From Ephydatia muelleri (Eukaryota; Porifera; Demospongiae; Spongillida; Spongillidae), in contig JABACO010000017.1 of the NCBI GenBank assembly GCA_013339895.1, positions 5,022,750-5,086,749 on the forward strand: 64,000 bases of DNA, in the 5' to 3' direction. Both the position numbers and the translations under genes were made by a program. The notes beneath the pieces are model-generated. The model was given only the letters and a program-made list of their open reading frames with translations. It did no database searches and was not told the DNA's origin. Within the stretch, counting starts at the first letter, position 1. Every line of letters starts with the position of its first letter. Shown here one piece after another: positions 47,601 to 60,725 of the stretch.

Positions 47601-48322
47601 CACCTACCCATCGACCCCTTGGACCCGTTCCCACGATCGTATATGGTGCCTGGCGCACATCAATCATCGCCTTGGTTTCAACCTGTGGCGCAACCCAGAA
47701 GGGTGGGAGGATGCTTCAGTGGCCACCTCACCACCAACATATGCGGACCCACTGGGATTTCCCTCGCAGCTGGGGCCAAGGCAAAGGAACAGCTGTCATC
47801 AACACCACGCACCTCACCGGCTGCTGCCAGCCAGGTCACTGCTGGGCTGTCATCGGGGAAGAGACCCAGCACCGAGCTGTTGCAACCGCTCTTCACCCTA
47901 CCGACGCTGAAGAGGGCAAGGCTGCAACGACCGGTGGCCTGGGATATCCCTGTGACAAACCCGCATGGTGGCGTGGGACAGCAATCGTGTTGTCATGTTG
48001 AGGACACCACCACCCGGTGCTCCACCAACCACATCCGTCTCTTTGCTTTCCTCCTCTGCATCTCCACCATTGACGATCGCAACCACAACACAGCCACAAC
48101 CCAGAACCAACAGCACCCATAGCACAATTATGAGTGCAACAACATTATTTTTCTTCCTACCAAGTTGGCTTCCAGCCCGCTCGGCTCCAGTCAGAACTCA
48201 CACCACCACACTTTACCAGCCACCGACCAGCCAGAGCCATCCTCACCCTCGAGGAGGAGGAGCAGTGAAGAGCGCGGCACTCCACCACCACAGTCAAAAG
48301 AGGGGCGACTAGTGAGCCCTCC
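47601..48322 (+). CDS. Possible exons of a disordered Ser/Pro-rich protein
   Basis: One frame reads KEQLSSTPRTSPAAASQVTA, then LSSGKRPSTELLQPLFTLPT and LKRARLQRPVAWDIPV (47780-47960), and after a TAG at 48120 the same frame resumes PATDQPEPSSPSRRRSSEER and GTPPPQSKEGRLVSPP, ending with TGA at 48322-48324. A splice acceptor (TTTTTCTTCCTACCAAG) just before the second part could remove the stop. This has the look of a regulatory disordered region. No domain was recognised, and composition bias could fake it. Exact limits are unknown. Confidence 0.25.
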
Positions 48323-48324
48323 TT

Positions 48325-50139
48325 GAGCCCTATGTATAAATGTAATGTGCAGTTCTGTTGATCAGATCTTTCCATTCGAGATCGGGGATATAACAGGGAA
48401 GTAGGAAGAGAAGGGCAATATACCTTGGGATAGTGACAGGTGGGTTGACAGTGGGCTATTAGACAACAGGGGGAAGTCTTCTATGTGTACGGAGGGATTG
48501 GAGGGATGGCAATGGTTTGGATGCTTAAAGGAGTATGAGGGGGAGAGGTGGGGTCAGTATTCGATCCCTTTGTAACACCCCGGCCTAAGATCACAGACTG
48601 AATACGATAAGATCTGCCATGTCATCATTCTGCCTGCATGGTATCCTAACATTACATAACAATGCTTGTGCTGGGCGAGTTGAAGTCAGGACATCACATT
48701 CCCCCTCACCCCACATTCGACCTTCCTTTACTGCTCATTACTTCCAATATCCCTGCTTACAGGTGAATGCATAATCCTTTATGGTATGGCCACGTTCTTG
48801 CATGCTATTTCTATGTTGCCTCACCCCTGGGTCCATATCTACGAAGCAGCTCAGCAGGAGTGGACTGCAATTAGTGTGTATGAAGATTAAGGGAAAACAG
48901 TCCACCCCCCCCCCCCCACATCAGGGTTGGTTATAAAGCTGTGTGGTGGCTAGTCTATGAGAGGTTGTGGCACTGTCACTGTTCCTACACCCCTCCTCAT
49001 CACCACAGGTACCGATGCACCGGTGCCTGCCATCATGTCCGTGTCAAGTGACCTCTGCTCGATCTAAGTTAGTGCTGGCATCCAATGGGGTTTGTGCTTT
49101 GGGGCTGGAGCAGGGGTTGTGTGCATGTGTGTGTAGCAGTGAGTCCGCTGTGCTTTGTGTTGTGTGTTTTATGTGCATCGAGATGTGCATGGAGTGGTTG
49201 TGTGTTGTAGTGAGCCTGTTGTGTTTTGGGCTAGCTGGGCTTATTGTTGCATGTGCATGGTTGTGTGATGCATGTGGGATGCATGCGGGTATGCAAAGGG
49301 ATTGCCAAACCAAGTTGCCAGTGCTAACAAAGACACCACCTGCCTCTCATCCATTTACAACTGCAGCATTCTCTTTGGACCTTGTTCCATGCATGGGACA
49401 AATGTCCTTGTAAGAGTTGCACATTGCCAAATTTGACTACACGAGTATGTTTCATTATTTAGCATCACAAAATCTAGTTGCTTTGGGGGATTGAGTGTAT
49501 ACTGTAGTGCATCTAATCGCTTGTGTATAATCATTTAGCCTCACAATAACTGGATGGATGGGAAATTGAGCTATAATGTAATGCATGTATAACTTTTAAG
49601 TTTGAATACATTATTAGGTTAAAAGCATATAAACGATAAAATGCATCAAACTAGAAAATGTGATGTGTGTCAATGTGATGTGTGGCTCGTAACTGCATAT
49701 TGTTATTAATGGTGAATCATTATTGACATAAAACAGCTGTAAAATAATTAGAATGAAGTATCGCTTGAAAATAACTAGTGTGACAGCAATAGGGGCATGG
49801 ATGTGTGGTCCAGTTAATTAGATATGTACAAAACTGCATTTAGTTTAAAATGTTAACATTGAGCATTGATTAGTAAAACCTAGTGCTGGCATAAGCATGC
49901 ATGTAGACGAGGGCAAAACACAAAGTGATATAGTCTATAACTAATGTAACTAGCCTGGAATGTGTTGCTCGTTTAATTAACCGTTACTATTTTCATTAGT
50001 TAATGTCATTAATGATTTGCCCAAATAACATGTATATGCAGTTCAAATATTCCAAAGAGGATGAGATAATGATTTACTTGTCTCTGGATGAGTGCAGGAA
50101 CATTTAAGCGAGGTCACTAATGGGACACAGGTGTGCAGG
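48325..50139. other. Intergenic, no supported gene
   Basis: A 148-codon Cys-rich frame at 48967-49413 has no recognisable domain. A run of C is at 48905-48917. From 49440 to 50100 the DNA is AT-rich and empty. Confidence 0.4.
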
Positions 50140-51075
50140 TGCAATGTATAGGACTGAGGTGATGGGGTGAGGATGTGGGGACAGTGGTGAGTGTGCCACC
50201 ATCATGGATAGCCTTGCTGAATTGCTCCAACCCCAGGTGGAACTGCCATAGCACGAAGTGCCATACATTTCACTAGTGGGAGGAAAGGTGGTTGAGGATT
50301 CTGAGTAGTAGAGGGGGATGAAAGCATGGAGAGTGGGAGGTGTGAGAGGATGTAGAAATGGTTGGCAGGTCATGGCATGAGAGGGAGGGACGAGGATTAC
50401 AGGTTGAGAAATCAATGATGAAAAAGGGAGTAATAGAAAAGATGGGTGAAATGAGGAGGGGGATGATGTGTGTGATTGGTGGACTGGCGGTGGCAGAGAT
50501 GGTGGGGGTAGTTGTGATAGTTGGGCTGGGTGGGTGCTGGTGGTGGTGTTGCGATGGAGTTGAGGGTTGTGGGTGGTGTTAGGATGGAGTTGAGGGTTGT
50601 GGGTGGGAGGGTGTGGAGATGGGAGGGTGGCAAAGGTGGGAGGGGTCTCCGGAGGTGGGAGGGTGGCAAGGTGGGAGGGGTGGAGGTGGAGGGTGGTGAA
50701 GGTGGGAGGGGGCGGAGGTGGGAGGGGGCGGAGGTGGGAGGGTGTGAGATGGTGGGATTGGAGGGTATTGGGGTTGGAGAGGAAGGGATGATGGGGTGAT
50801 TGTGGTAGGTGGTGGTGAAGAAGAGAGATCGTAAAGGTGGAGGGTGGAGGTGAACGTGGAAGTGTGAGTGGATTATATGTGGAGGTGGTAGAGGCAAGAG
50901 GTGGTGTAAGCAGAGGTGTAATTGGAGGGGATGGAGGGATGGTGATGGAGAAGATGGTAGTGGAGGTTGTTGGTGTGCTGGTGCTGGGGAGGCGGTAGTC
51001 GATGTAGAGGTGGTAGTGGTTTTGGAAACAGAGATTGTGGGTGCACATGTTGGTGGAAAAAGGATTTAAGTGTGG
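50140..51075 (+). repeat. GGTGGGAGGGTGG low-complexity region
   Basis: G/T-rich imperfect repeats (GGTGGGAGG, GGGTGGTGTT, GATGGAGTTGAGGGTTGTGG twice at about 50553 and 50583). Long minus-strand Pro/His/Ser/Thr frames are a composition artefact. Confidence 0.75.
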
Positions 51076-52000
51076 GGTCATTGTGGTTTGGCAGAGGTGA
51101 CATCACCATGGAGCACAGTTTTAATCCCAATTGTCTTACAACATGTGCTTTACTCCGCAAGAGTCTATGCTTGGTCCCACCAACACTGAACAACATGTCA
51201 TCTCCACTCAAATGGAGACTTCCTTAGCATGTGATGTTTTGATAGTTCCAACTGGGGCACCCACGACTGGTAGTGGCGACTCACTTGAGAGGCAAGTTCC
51301 TTTTCCTGATGGAACTCCCTCCACTGATGTATGCCTATTAGCTGGAGTAACTCTAGATCTGCTTTTCACCATAATCAGATGTTTGATATTGAGATATGCT
51401 TTTGTCTCAATTGGTAGTTGGTAATACTGAGTTTTCTTTCTAAGTAATGCATTCTGTAAGGACAAAGTGAATCATTGAATGTCGTAGGCAAAAGATGCTT
51501 GTATGATAGCAGATGAAAGTGATCCAGATAGAATAATATAGTGTATACAAACACAGTATTGATAGGTTTAGTTACTGCCTTCATGTTTAAAATTGCTGCT
51601 GTATTGAACTAAATGAGTGGTGGCAAATTGTTACAGAGAAAGAAACTTTGTTGGAAGGATTAGCTTGTATTCCTGGGGTGAAATACCCCCTGAGAGAATG
51701 AATCTTTATTAGTAGTTCATGCATCATCAACAGGAATGTAGTCAACAGTCATGAGCTGGGTTTAGATGATTAGTTGATAGGCATAGGTTGTATTATTACC
51801 TTACTAGTAGAAATGGAATGTGTGCCTAAAAATGGTGGCTCACAACAGTAGGTAGGTTTAGATGATTATTGGTAGATAGGCATATTGGGTTTTGTTGCTG
51901 CTCTAGTAGATAGGTAATGTGCGCAACAATGCTACTTTACAACAGTAGTTTGGTTATTGGTACGGTAGAGTGATACCACATATGCAAAAAAATGTGCAGA
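51076..52000. other. Intergenic with one coding-like frame
   Basis: The plus-strand frame 51131-51424 reads TEQHVISTQMETSLACDVLI and GAPTTGSGDSLERQVPFPDG. It looks protein-like but has no family I know. Similar TTGGTAGATAGG/AACAGTAG units recur at 51770-51950. Confidence 0.3.
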
Positions 52001-55000
52001 GATGCCCACCTGTGTGTGTGTGTGTGTTTTTTTTTTCAGGCTCTAAATGCACAATACAAACATACAAATCGATATAGTAAGCCCAATTATGTTCCCTTTT
52101 GTTTTTTGAGAGAACATTTCAGTGTTTTTTGCTGCGGTCATGATGCCTTCTTGCCTTGTGCAACAGGAGTGTTCAAGTTGCATGGAAATGTGGTAATGTT
52201 CAGAGATAATGTATGATTGTTTTGATTATTATTATTTGGTGGAAATCAGATGCATAGTGAAAGCAATATAGACAAATGCACGAAGTAATAAAGACACTGA
52301 AAGTAATTGAAACTTCTTCAAACGGACAGAGGGTTTAATTTACCTTTTTTATAACATACAATAGCACAAGATGCAAAAAGCTGCCACAAGAAAAGTGTAT
52401 AAAGAAAGCAATCCAGCTCTCACTAGTGGGCTATAGTTTTGATTTTTATCCCAATAAATATAATAGCACTAGAAGCAAAATGGAGCCATATAGATTAATG
52501 GGAAGTGAAAGATGCTTCGTGAAAAGCAATAGATCCTTTACTACCATACCTAATTGTATTTGTTTCCAAATATTGTTTTGTAAACAACATTCAATGCTCC
52601 ACTGATGCAGAAAAGATACTTGCTGAGTGCCCACCAGATTTTTTAGGTCTGATTTAGCTTCTTGATGGATCATCTTTATGCAAGGGAGCACATATATAGT
52701 ATGTGATGTTTGGTTTGAATCTGTGCAAATACATTTTCAGAGATACTTGATCATGTGTGGCTGTAGCCACACATTTTCCGTTTGTTTACAATAATTGCTT
52801 AAACCAACACTAGATGCAAATTGTTGTCATATTAAAGACATTGAAAGTAATCAATGCAGGTGGAATAAAAAATAGGCCAGATTTCTATATTAAATGCTCT
52901 CTTGCTGTATCAAAGATATATTCTCACTCTCTGGCCTCTGGAATATTCATGTCTGATTGCATCTATCTTGTTGCCATCACCACTGCATAATTATTTCGTA
53001 CGGTAGAGTGATAACACTTATGCAAAGAAATTTGCAGAGATGGTCAACTTTGTGTGTGACTGTTCTTTTGTTATAAGCACTAGATGCAAAATGCAACCAT
53101 ACTAGATGCATTGTAAAAAGAGATTGAAAGCAAAATTGATCATCTTCCAACTATCCATAGTTTAAATGATAGGCCCAATTATGTTTTTTTTTTTTTTTGT
53201 TAGTTTGAGAGGACATTTGATGTCTTGTGCAACCAGGATTGTTCAGGTTGCTTGGAAATTGATCATCTTCCTCCAACTATCCAATGTTTAAATTTGTTTT
53301 ATAGTAAGCCCAATTATGTTCTTTATTTATTTTTTGTGTAGAACATTTGGTGATTTTTGCTGCTGTCAAGGTATCATTTTGCCTTGTGTGACCAGGACTG
53401 TTCAGGTTGCAACCATACTGATACATGGATGCATTGTAAAAAGAGATTGAAAGCAAATCAATCATCTTTCAACTATCCAGTGATGTTTTCTATAGTAAAC
53501 CAAATTATGTCCTTTATTTTTCTTTTTTTTGTAGAGAGAACATCTGGTGACTTTTGCTGCTGTCAAGGTATCATCTTGCATTGTGCAATCAGGATTATTC
53601 AGGTTGCTTGGCATATACTGATACATAGATAAAAAGAGAGTTGAAAGCAAAATTAATTATCTTCCAACTATCCAATGTTTAAATTTGTTTTATTGGAAGT
53701 TCAATGGTGATTCTTTGCTGCAGTCAAGATGTCATCTTGCCTTGTGCAACCTAGATTGTTGCAGTTGTGGTAAGTTGGGTGAAAATTTATATGCAGAGAT
53801 GCCCATTAGTGTATCACTGTTTATTTGGGGACATCAGACACAATGTGCATACAATACAGACAGATGCTTGAAGTAAAGGCACTGCAAAAGTAATTCAAAC
53901 TTCTTCAGTAGGTGAGGCGTTTGACTGTCCTTTTTCTATTCTTCCAAATAATATACAATAGCACAAGATACAAAATGCTGCCACAAGATCAGTGTATGAT
54001 GAGGAGGCTGAAAGCAATCCAGCTCTCTCCATGCATGGGGCATTATTCTAAATAAAGCACTACAAGCAAATAAGAGCCATACAGATTAACAGAAGGTGAA
54101 AAATGCATAGTGAAAAGCAATCAATCCTTTACCGACAGACCTAATGATTTTTCTATTCCGAATAGAAAACTGTTTTAATACAACATTGAATGCTTGATGG
54201 ATACAGCCAAGAAACTTTCTTGCTGAGTGCCTACTGGATTGTTTAGGTCTAACGGTAGCATTGTAATGTATCACCTGTGCAAGAGAGCACATATCTGATC
54301 CCTGTTGTGTAACACACTGGCAGAGATGCCCAATGGAATATGACTGATGTTTTATTTTTGAGACACTAGGTACAATAAAGGCCAAACATTATTTCTTCGT
54401 GTAAATATATATAATAGCACCAGATACAAAGTGCAGCCTTACAGATAAAACATGACGAAAGAAGGCTGAAAGCATTTCGAGCAATGTCTAGAGAACAAAA
54501 TAATTTTCTTTGAATAAAGAAAATGCAAACTCGGTAATTACCTTACACAGCTTCATGGCGTAAAGAAGCAATATCTTTTTTCAAGAGGTTGGCTCAAGTA
54601 TTATTAATTATTTTCTACTACAACATTCAATGCTGCAGTTGATATATTATACAGACCAGCGCCAACAAGATTGTTTATGTATGGTCATCATGTCATACAA
54701 ATGTCTATGGTCTGTGATGCCATTTGTTGAATTACATTTGCACAATTGCCCTGTGGTGTGCACTACAGCCACTCATGTTTATTTTCTTCTATTTTTAATA
54801 ATATCTTCTGATACTAGATTCAAAATGAAAACAGAGGATGAATAGATAGATGCATAGTACATAAGATATGTAAAGGATTGAAAGCTTTACAAGTTAAGCA
54901 GGCACAATGAAGTGCTTTTGTTTCATTATAGGTGCAATTTTGCAAAGCCAAAATTCATTGGTTATTTGATGCAGCCAAGAAACATCTCACTTCAAGCCTC

Positions 55001-55600
55001 CAGGATTGTTATGGTCTGATAGCAAGCATTTATTTGGCATCATCATTGCTACGAAATATGATAGAGTCTGTGATATCAAGATGCCTGCTGTGTAAATTCT
55101 TTTCTTCTTTTTTGTTTCAGGCACTAGATTCAAAATGCAAATACATAGATGGATGCATCGTAAACAGGGATTAAAAGCAAAACCAATCCTCTTTATGTAG
55201 GGCAATGTTTTTTGCTTTAAGTACGCCCAATTTTGTTTGCTTTTTTCCTATGCAAACCTTTGGTCATACATCTTGTCTTGTGGCAACATGATAGTTCAAG
55301 TTGTTTTGGAAATGTGGTATGGTTGGAGATGCTTAGAGATGTCCAGTGGTGTGTAAGCCTTTTTCTTTATTTTGTCTAATTGTTAACAGATACTAAATGC
55401 AAAACGCAGTCTAACAGATGGGTGAATCAATTAATGGACTGTAAGTAGTTGAGCAAAATGAAGACACTGATCACTGCATAGTGAATAGAGACTGAAGGTG
55501 AATAGAAACTGAAGGTAATCAAGCCTTCCCTAGAAAGCTCAAAGGGGCATTCCCATTCTGTTCAAATAAGATGCTGCATTCCAAAATGCACTACATTTAT
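52001..55600 (+). repeat. Segmental repeats: about 1.59-kb duplication and 180-200 bp units
   Basis: Blocks at 52360-52440 and 52482-52695 recur, diverged, at about 53950-54040 and 54075-54293, an offset of about 1.59 kb. Within 53075-53780, a unit containing GCCCAATTATGTTC, AACATTTGGTGATTTTTGCT and CTTGTGCAACCAGGATTGTT recurs three to four times at 150-200 bp spacing. A copy also starts near 52075 and again near 54930 and 55130. No coding potential. Confidence 0.7.
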
Positions 55601-56600
55601 CAATGTGGGGGAGGACAATGAATTAAAAGGCTTAACCGATAGACCCAGTGGTCACATACTGTCTATGTTTAATAATATACTCTACATTGAGAGCAGGCCA
55701 TTACAGAGATATACATTTTGCTATATGAACCCATTTGCCTCCTCACACAGCATCTATTTGTTCAGTATGCTGACCTATCCGAACTCCGGCATAGAAGGCC
55801 ATTGGAGACACTCAGTTTTCTCTGTTCTGCTGACAAGACTGAGTAAGTAGCCAACATTTTGCATTGGTCAAGTTTTAATGGTCATTAATTGCAGGCCGCA
55901 CATCCTTTATTAATAGGTTAAGGAACATGGAGTCGCATGTAATTCAGGCAGACTGAGTTGTGATAACACTGGCCAAATCCAACATTTCAGTGCTGCAAGA
56001 AATCCAGGGTTGCTCAAAAGCAATTGACAGGTGATAATCTTCTGTATATTTGTAGGTTTATGCAAGAGGCCCAAGGAGCCAGGTAGGCATGGTGTACATT
56101 AACCAAGAATCCTGGGCCCAGTTAATGTTTCAAAGCTGTGTAAAATTCAGGAGGGCTCAAATGTAATAAGCTGAGACCTGGTAATAGAAAATAAAACGCC
56201 TTGTAAATGGAAGCATTGGGGAAGATTTGAGAATTCGATTCAGACTTATCCAGATTAGTTGCACTTTGAGTATCTGTGTTTCCTATACTATATAATTAAA
56301 TGAATTGCAAATTTAGCTATACAGACAGGTGCATTGCAAAAATAGACAGAAAGCATTCAAGCCCATATATCCTCTGGCCATTATCAAACTGACCTGTCCA
56401 CTTAAGGGCTGCCATGGCTGAATGAAGGCAGATAACTTCATTGCCTCCTCACTAAGCATCACTGCTGAGCAGTGCACTGATGCAGCCAGCATTTTATGTT
56501 ATTGGAGATTGCTCAGCACAAAAAATTTGTGAACACATCACTAGTTCTTGCTTTGGCAAAAATGGAAGGGTCTAAAAGTGAAAAGTAAATGCTAAGCAAT
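55601..56600. other. Intergenic, no gene recognised
   Basis: Only short frames. Some words (TGCAGCCAGC, TTGCAAAAATAGACAGAAAGC) suggest weakly related repeat remains. Confidence 0.35.
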
Positions 56601-57453
56601 ACATCTCCCCTATATTTGTGAGTTGTGGCATGGTGGTCTATTGGTGGCTGTATTGCAAGATTCAATTGCGGATGCTGAGGGTTCACCTCTAATCAGAAAA
56701 CCTTGTCAGTTGTTATGCACATACATAGTTCAATTGTATGACGTGTTTAATTCTCTGAGCATCAACTAAAATCATGGCACCTACAACCATTGCAAATTCA
56801 TGTTGCTTCCAATGATAGCTGTATGTCAAAAGCTGATGAAAAAGATTCACTTCTTAACTGGAAACATCTGTTATTCTCATACAGTGGTAGTGTGGTAGAA
56901 TCCTGGCATTCACATAGTCCTATAGCTTCCATTGGTGGCTGGCTGTACATGTATAATAAGATACAATTTGGGTTGAAAGGATTTGCCTCTAATCAGGAAA
57001 CTTTGTCATGTGTCATTCCTATAAATTACTATAAGCAGAACAAATGCATTGTGTTTAATTGGCTGAACTTTGGGTTTAGAACGGCATTCACAATCAATGA
57101 ATATCGAATGGTGGTTGCATAATAAAATTCAATGGCAGAGGTTACACTTCCTTGAAACCTTGTCATGAGTTATTCCCATACATTGGTGTAGGCATTGAAG
57201 TGTATGAGATGTTTCATTTGGTAAGAATTGAGGAAAATTGTGGCATGCAATTGTTTTTACCTATAATGGCTGTATTATAAGATTCAATTGTGTATGATGT
57301 AATTATGTAATGTGGTACATACAGCACTGTGGTCATTATGCAGGCTGTCTAGCGTTTGATTGGCAGTGTGAAAAAATCACTGTGAGCTTAAGTACAAAGT
57401 ACAGGTGGTTAGTTAATCTCCTCCCCCTTGTCCTGTAATACAGGTATCGTCAC

Positions 57454-57660
57454 TTGCACCATACCCGGCCAGCGGATGTGAAACATGCTGCCTTTGACAT
57501 CACGGTGACCTCACCCTTAATCCCTTCAATCCCAACAGCAGCAAACCTGTCTGAAGGGGCTGCAGCAGAGGAGGCTGAGACCAGAAAGCATAAAATCAAT
57601 GACTCTAAGTGTTCCCTTCTGCTCAATAAAACTGTTTCCCTTTGTTCCATCCCTCATATT
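57454..57660 (+). pseudogene. Fragment of the RLE-like retroelement protein (+ strand)
   Basis: The frame reads HHTRPADVKHAAFDITVTSP (57457-57516), LIPSIPTAANLSEGAAAEEA, ETRKHKINDSKC, then leaves homology. RPxDV-n-AAFDITVTSPL and R-KHxxND-KC are the same landmarks as in the fragment at 5833-6292. It is bounded by satellite-like DNA on both sides and encodes no reverse transcriptase. It may end in a different sequence (LLLNKTVSLCS) after a junction near 57620. Confidence 0.6.
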
Positions 57661-57766
57661 ATTTAGCTCCACCCCTCTTTCCACATGTTCCTGCCCCTCC
57701 ACCACAAGCAGCAGCATTCCCATTGTACCGCCCATCAACCCCCCCACCATACTTCTATCATGGTTT

Positions 57767-57768
<2 letters not shown>

Positions 57769-57797
<29 letters not shown>
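57769..57797 (+). repeat. Poly-C run, 29 bases
   Basis: Homopolymer followed by ACAGGTTTTTGG. Confidence 0.9.
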
Positions 57798-57798
<1 letters not shown>

Positions 57799-58301
57799 CA
57801 GGTTTTTGGTGAGGGGGATTACATTTGAGACATAGCTACATAAAAAAAAAAATTAAAGGTGTAGAGGGCCAACAAAGTAAGATTTATTATGCAGCCACCA
57901 TTGGAAGCGACATGAATATGCATTGATTGTGAATCCCAGGATTCTACAATAAGCTCTGCCAAATGAAACATGTAATGCATTTGAACACCCAATACCAATG
58001 CATAGGAATAACACATAACAAGGTTTCCAGATAAAAAGCGAATCTTTCTCATCTGCTATTGAATCTTATCATACAGCTATAATTGGAAGCAACATGGACT
58101 TGCAATCGTTGTGGATGCCATGATTGTACTTGATGCTCAGGGATTTAAAAAGGTCATTCTATTGACCTACATCCTGATAGCATTGTATGGGCCATGACAA
58201 GGTTTCTTAATAAGAGGCAAACATGTTTCATCAGTAGTTGTATCTTACTGTACAGCAACCATTGGAAGCTACATGAATATGCATTGATGGTGAATGCCAA
58301 G

Positions 58302-58470
<169 letters not shown>

Positions 58471-58543
58471 GTAATACGTACATAGTAACTGAACCTGCCT
58501 TAAATAAAAAACATAGAGGTGTTTTGTCTTATATAGTTATAAA

Positions 58544-59329
58544 TGGAACGTTCTATACGAAAATGGGTCTTGTGGATTTTATTTTATAACATAAACTTTA
58601 AATCGATATATCTTTCGAAGTATTATCGCTATCGGGTTGCTATTTTTAATACAACATACCACACCATTACTATATGTGTAAATCCATTTTGGTGTCTTAC
58701 ACATGCGGGGTACCGACGTTTCAAGGTCCGATACCCCGTAGGGTTCAAAACGGCCACATCTTCAGGTAGGAGTGTCCAAATCGGTTCAAAATAGGTACCT
58801 ATGTAGAAGGGTCCTACCGCTATTGATTTGTTCTGTTCGTTAATGTTTGCTTTATCCGTTATGGAGATACAAGCGTGCAAAGAAATTGCATATTTCCCGG
58901 GCGTTACGCGCCATTAACGTATTACGACTGGCTTCAAGGACGTCCTCGTAATACGTTAATGGCGCGTAACGCCCGGGAAATATGCAATTTCTTTGCACGC
59001 TTGTATCTCCATAACGGATAAAGCAAAAATTAACGAACAGAACAAATCAATAGCGGTAGAACCCTTCTACATAGGTACCCATTTTGAACCGATTTGGACA
59101 CTCCTACCTGAAGATGTGGCCGTTTTGAACCCTACGGGGTATCGGACCTTGAAACGTCGGTACCCCGCATGTGTAAGACACCAAAATGAATTTTCATATA
59201 TAGTAATGGTGTGGTATGTTGTTTTAAATATAGGAACCCGATAGCGTTTATATTTCGGAAGATATACCGATTTCAATTTTATGTTATAAAGTAAAATCCA
59301 CAAGACCCATTTTCGTATAGAACGTTCCA
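58544..59329. mobile_element. Foldback MITE, 786 bp, subfamily with different termini
   Basis: Ends TGGAACGTTCTATACGAAAA / TTTTCGTATAGAACGTTCCA, arms about 380 bp nearly perfect, centre near 58926-58947. Arms share the family blocks (GTCCGATACCCCGTAGGGTT, GTTCGTTAAT, TTATCCGTTATGGAGATACA) with the copies at 434-1252 and 36792-44373, but the first about 50 bp of the terminus differs. Frames mirror each other and are not genes. Confidence 0.9.
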
Positions 59330-60725
59330 AATATCTATACATTGAGCTGTTATTGCTATTTGTGACAAATGTGCAATTAACGTTAACCGATGCTTATTGT
59401 ATTATGGCATTGGCCGCCATTTTTAAATACTAATCATAATAATGAGCACCAATGACCATTGTAATATTAATCCTCCAGGTTAAGGTAAAAAACATGTCTT
59501 TGCCACAGCAAAACACATTGGTGTATAATGGACCGGAATTCAAATCTGTTGCCGCAAGTGAAAAATCCATCACGAATCAAGCTTTATAGCATGTGGAATA
59601 CTGTAATTAGGTCAGGAAAAAATATTTTTTATGTACTTGTCTACGGAACAGGAACCAAAACTTTCACTCAGGGGTAGCCCTAAACACTACCTATTGGCAA
59701 CTTGAAACTTTAGAGGGATCAAGATGAAGGTTAAGCCTTGGGGGTGGTGTGACAGATAGTAGCCTCGTCTCCAGGCCCTATTTCTATATTAAAGTTAGCG
59801 GGACAAAAAATTTGTTTCGTCCCGCTAACTTTAATATAAAAATAGGGCGAGAAAAGCAAGCAAATCGCCCAGTCGTGTAGAGTACTGAAAGGGCTACAGG
59901 ATCTTTCTGTTGACAAAGCGACAAAGGCATTGTAGCGTGCAAATAAAGCATGTGGTGCATATAGGTGCAAGTATGTAAATAAATAATAATGGTCGATGTT
60001 GCACTCGAACCACACGCCTCTTGATAAACTACTGAATGCCATGAAGTTTGCTCGAAAGGCATGCGCCACACCCTGCAAAGGAATCGTGTGTTATAGCAGT
60101 AGGCGTGGCTTAACTGGAACGGAAGGAGCCGTACTGCAGCGCTATGATCTTAGATAGTACGTATTTTGTGGTTACTGTCGTCACTCGGCTATTTCCGTAT
60201 TTGTATCGTGTGACACTAACGTAGTCAGATTACGAAGCGGTCACATGACACATGAAAAGTGTCTATAGTCTAGTATCAACAGAAGTAGCGCGAGGAACAA
60301 TTACGTTACTCTGGAATCCATATGCTTTTCAATGACTAGAACACTAAAGGGGAAACATTTACAGCGTACATGGTACATCGAACGATGAGTCACATTACGT
60401 CGCAGATCGATCAGCACACGTAGTGGAAAGTACTGATAGAGGGCATATAGAGCCTTCTAAAACTTTCTTGCAGTCCGCGTTGACGAAGGCAGCTTACCAT
60501 TTCTACCACTATATCTTGCCTAAGCATCCCAGCGCAGGGGTCGACTTAACGGTTACCATCAATGACATTGGGACGCCTATCATAGCATGTTTTTGCCGCT
60601 ATCATAACATGTTGTTACAACAACGCATCATCAACCACAAAGTAAAAGCATCTCATTTCATCATCTGACTCCATTTTATCATCTGATTCTGAGCTAGATT
60701 TGCTGCACAGAGATAGCCTGCGTTT
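59330..60725. other. Intergenic with one hairpin, no gene recognised
   Basis: Beyond the hairpin at 59775-59848, short frames such as 60423-60668 (+) have no recognisable domain. Confidence 0.4.
59775..59848. repeat. 74-bp hairpin
   Basis: GCCCTATTTCTATATTAAAG then TTAGCGGGAC pairs with GTCCCGCTAA and its continuation to AATAGGGC: 30-bp arms with one mismatch and a 14-base loop. Confidence 0.9.

Larger units (their letters stand above)
56601..58300. repeat. Dispersed about 180-bp satellite-like units in both orientations
   Basis: ACCATTGGAAGC(G/T)ACATGAATATG and GAATCCCAGGATTC-like words recur near 57895, 58078 and 58257 (spacing about 180 bp), and in reverse orientation near 56900-56945 (GAATCCTGGCATTC, GCTTCCATTGGTGGCTG). 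The last unit runs directly into the CA microsatellite at 58303. Confidence 0.65.

Noticed and set aside
48967-49413. 148-codon frame with many Cys and Val
   Set aside because: TG-rich composition explains the residues; no domain or homologue known to me.
50104-51211. 325-codon minus-strand frame rich in Pro, His, Thr and Ser
   Set aside because: Arises from the GGTGGGAGG low-complexity DNA; neighbouring frames are equally long.
56622-56702. tRNA-like SINE candidate (TGGTCTATTGG ... GGTTCACCTCT)
   Set aside because: Box spacing is plausible but the region belongs to the satellite-like repeats and no tRNA fold was found.
58629-59342. Mirror-image frames of 83-91 codons on both strands
   Set aside because: They are the same sequence read in the two arms of an inverted repeat.
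59995-60082. tRNA-like sequence on the minus strand (B-box-like GGTTCGAGTGC at 60001-60011)
   Set aside because: The A box is poor and no acceptor stem closes. It could be a tRNA-derived SINE remnant but is not supported enough to call.
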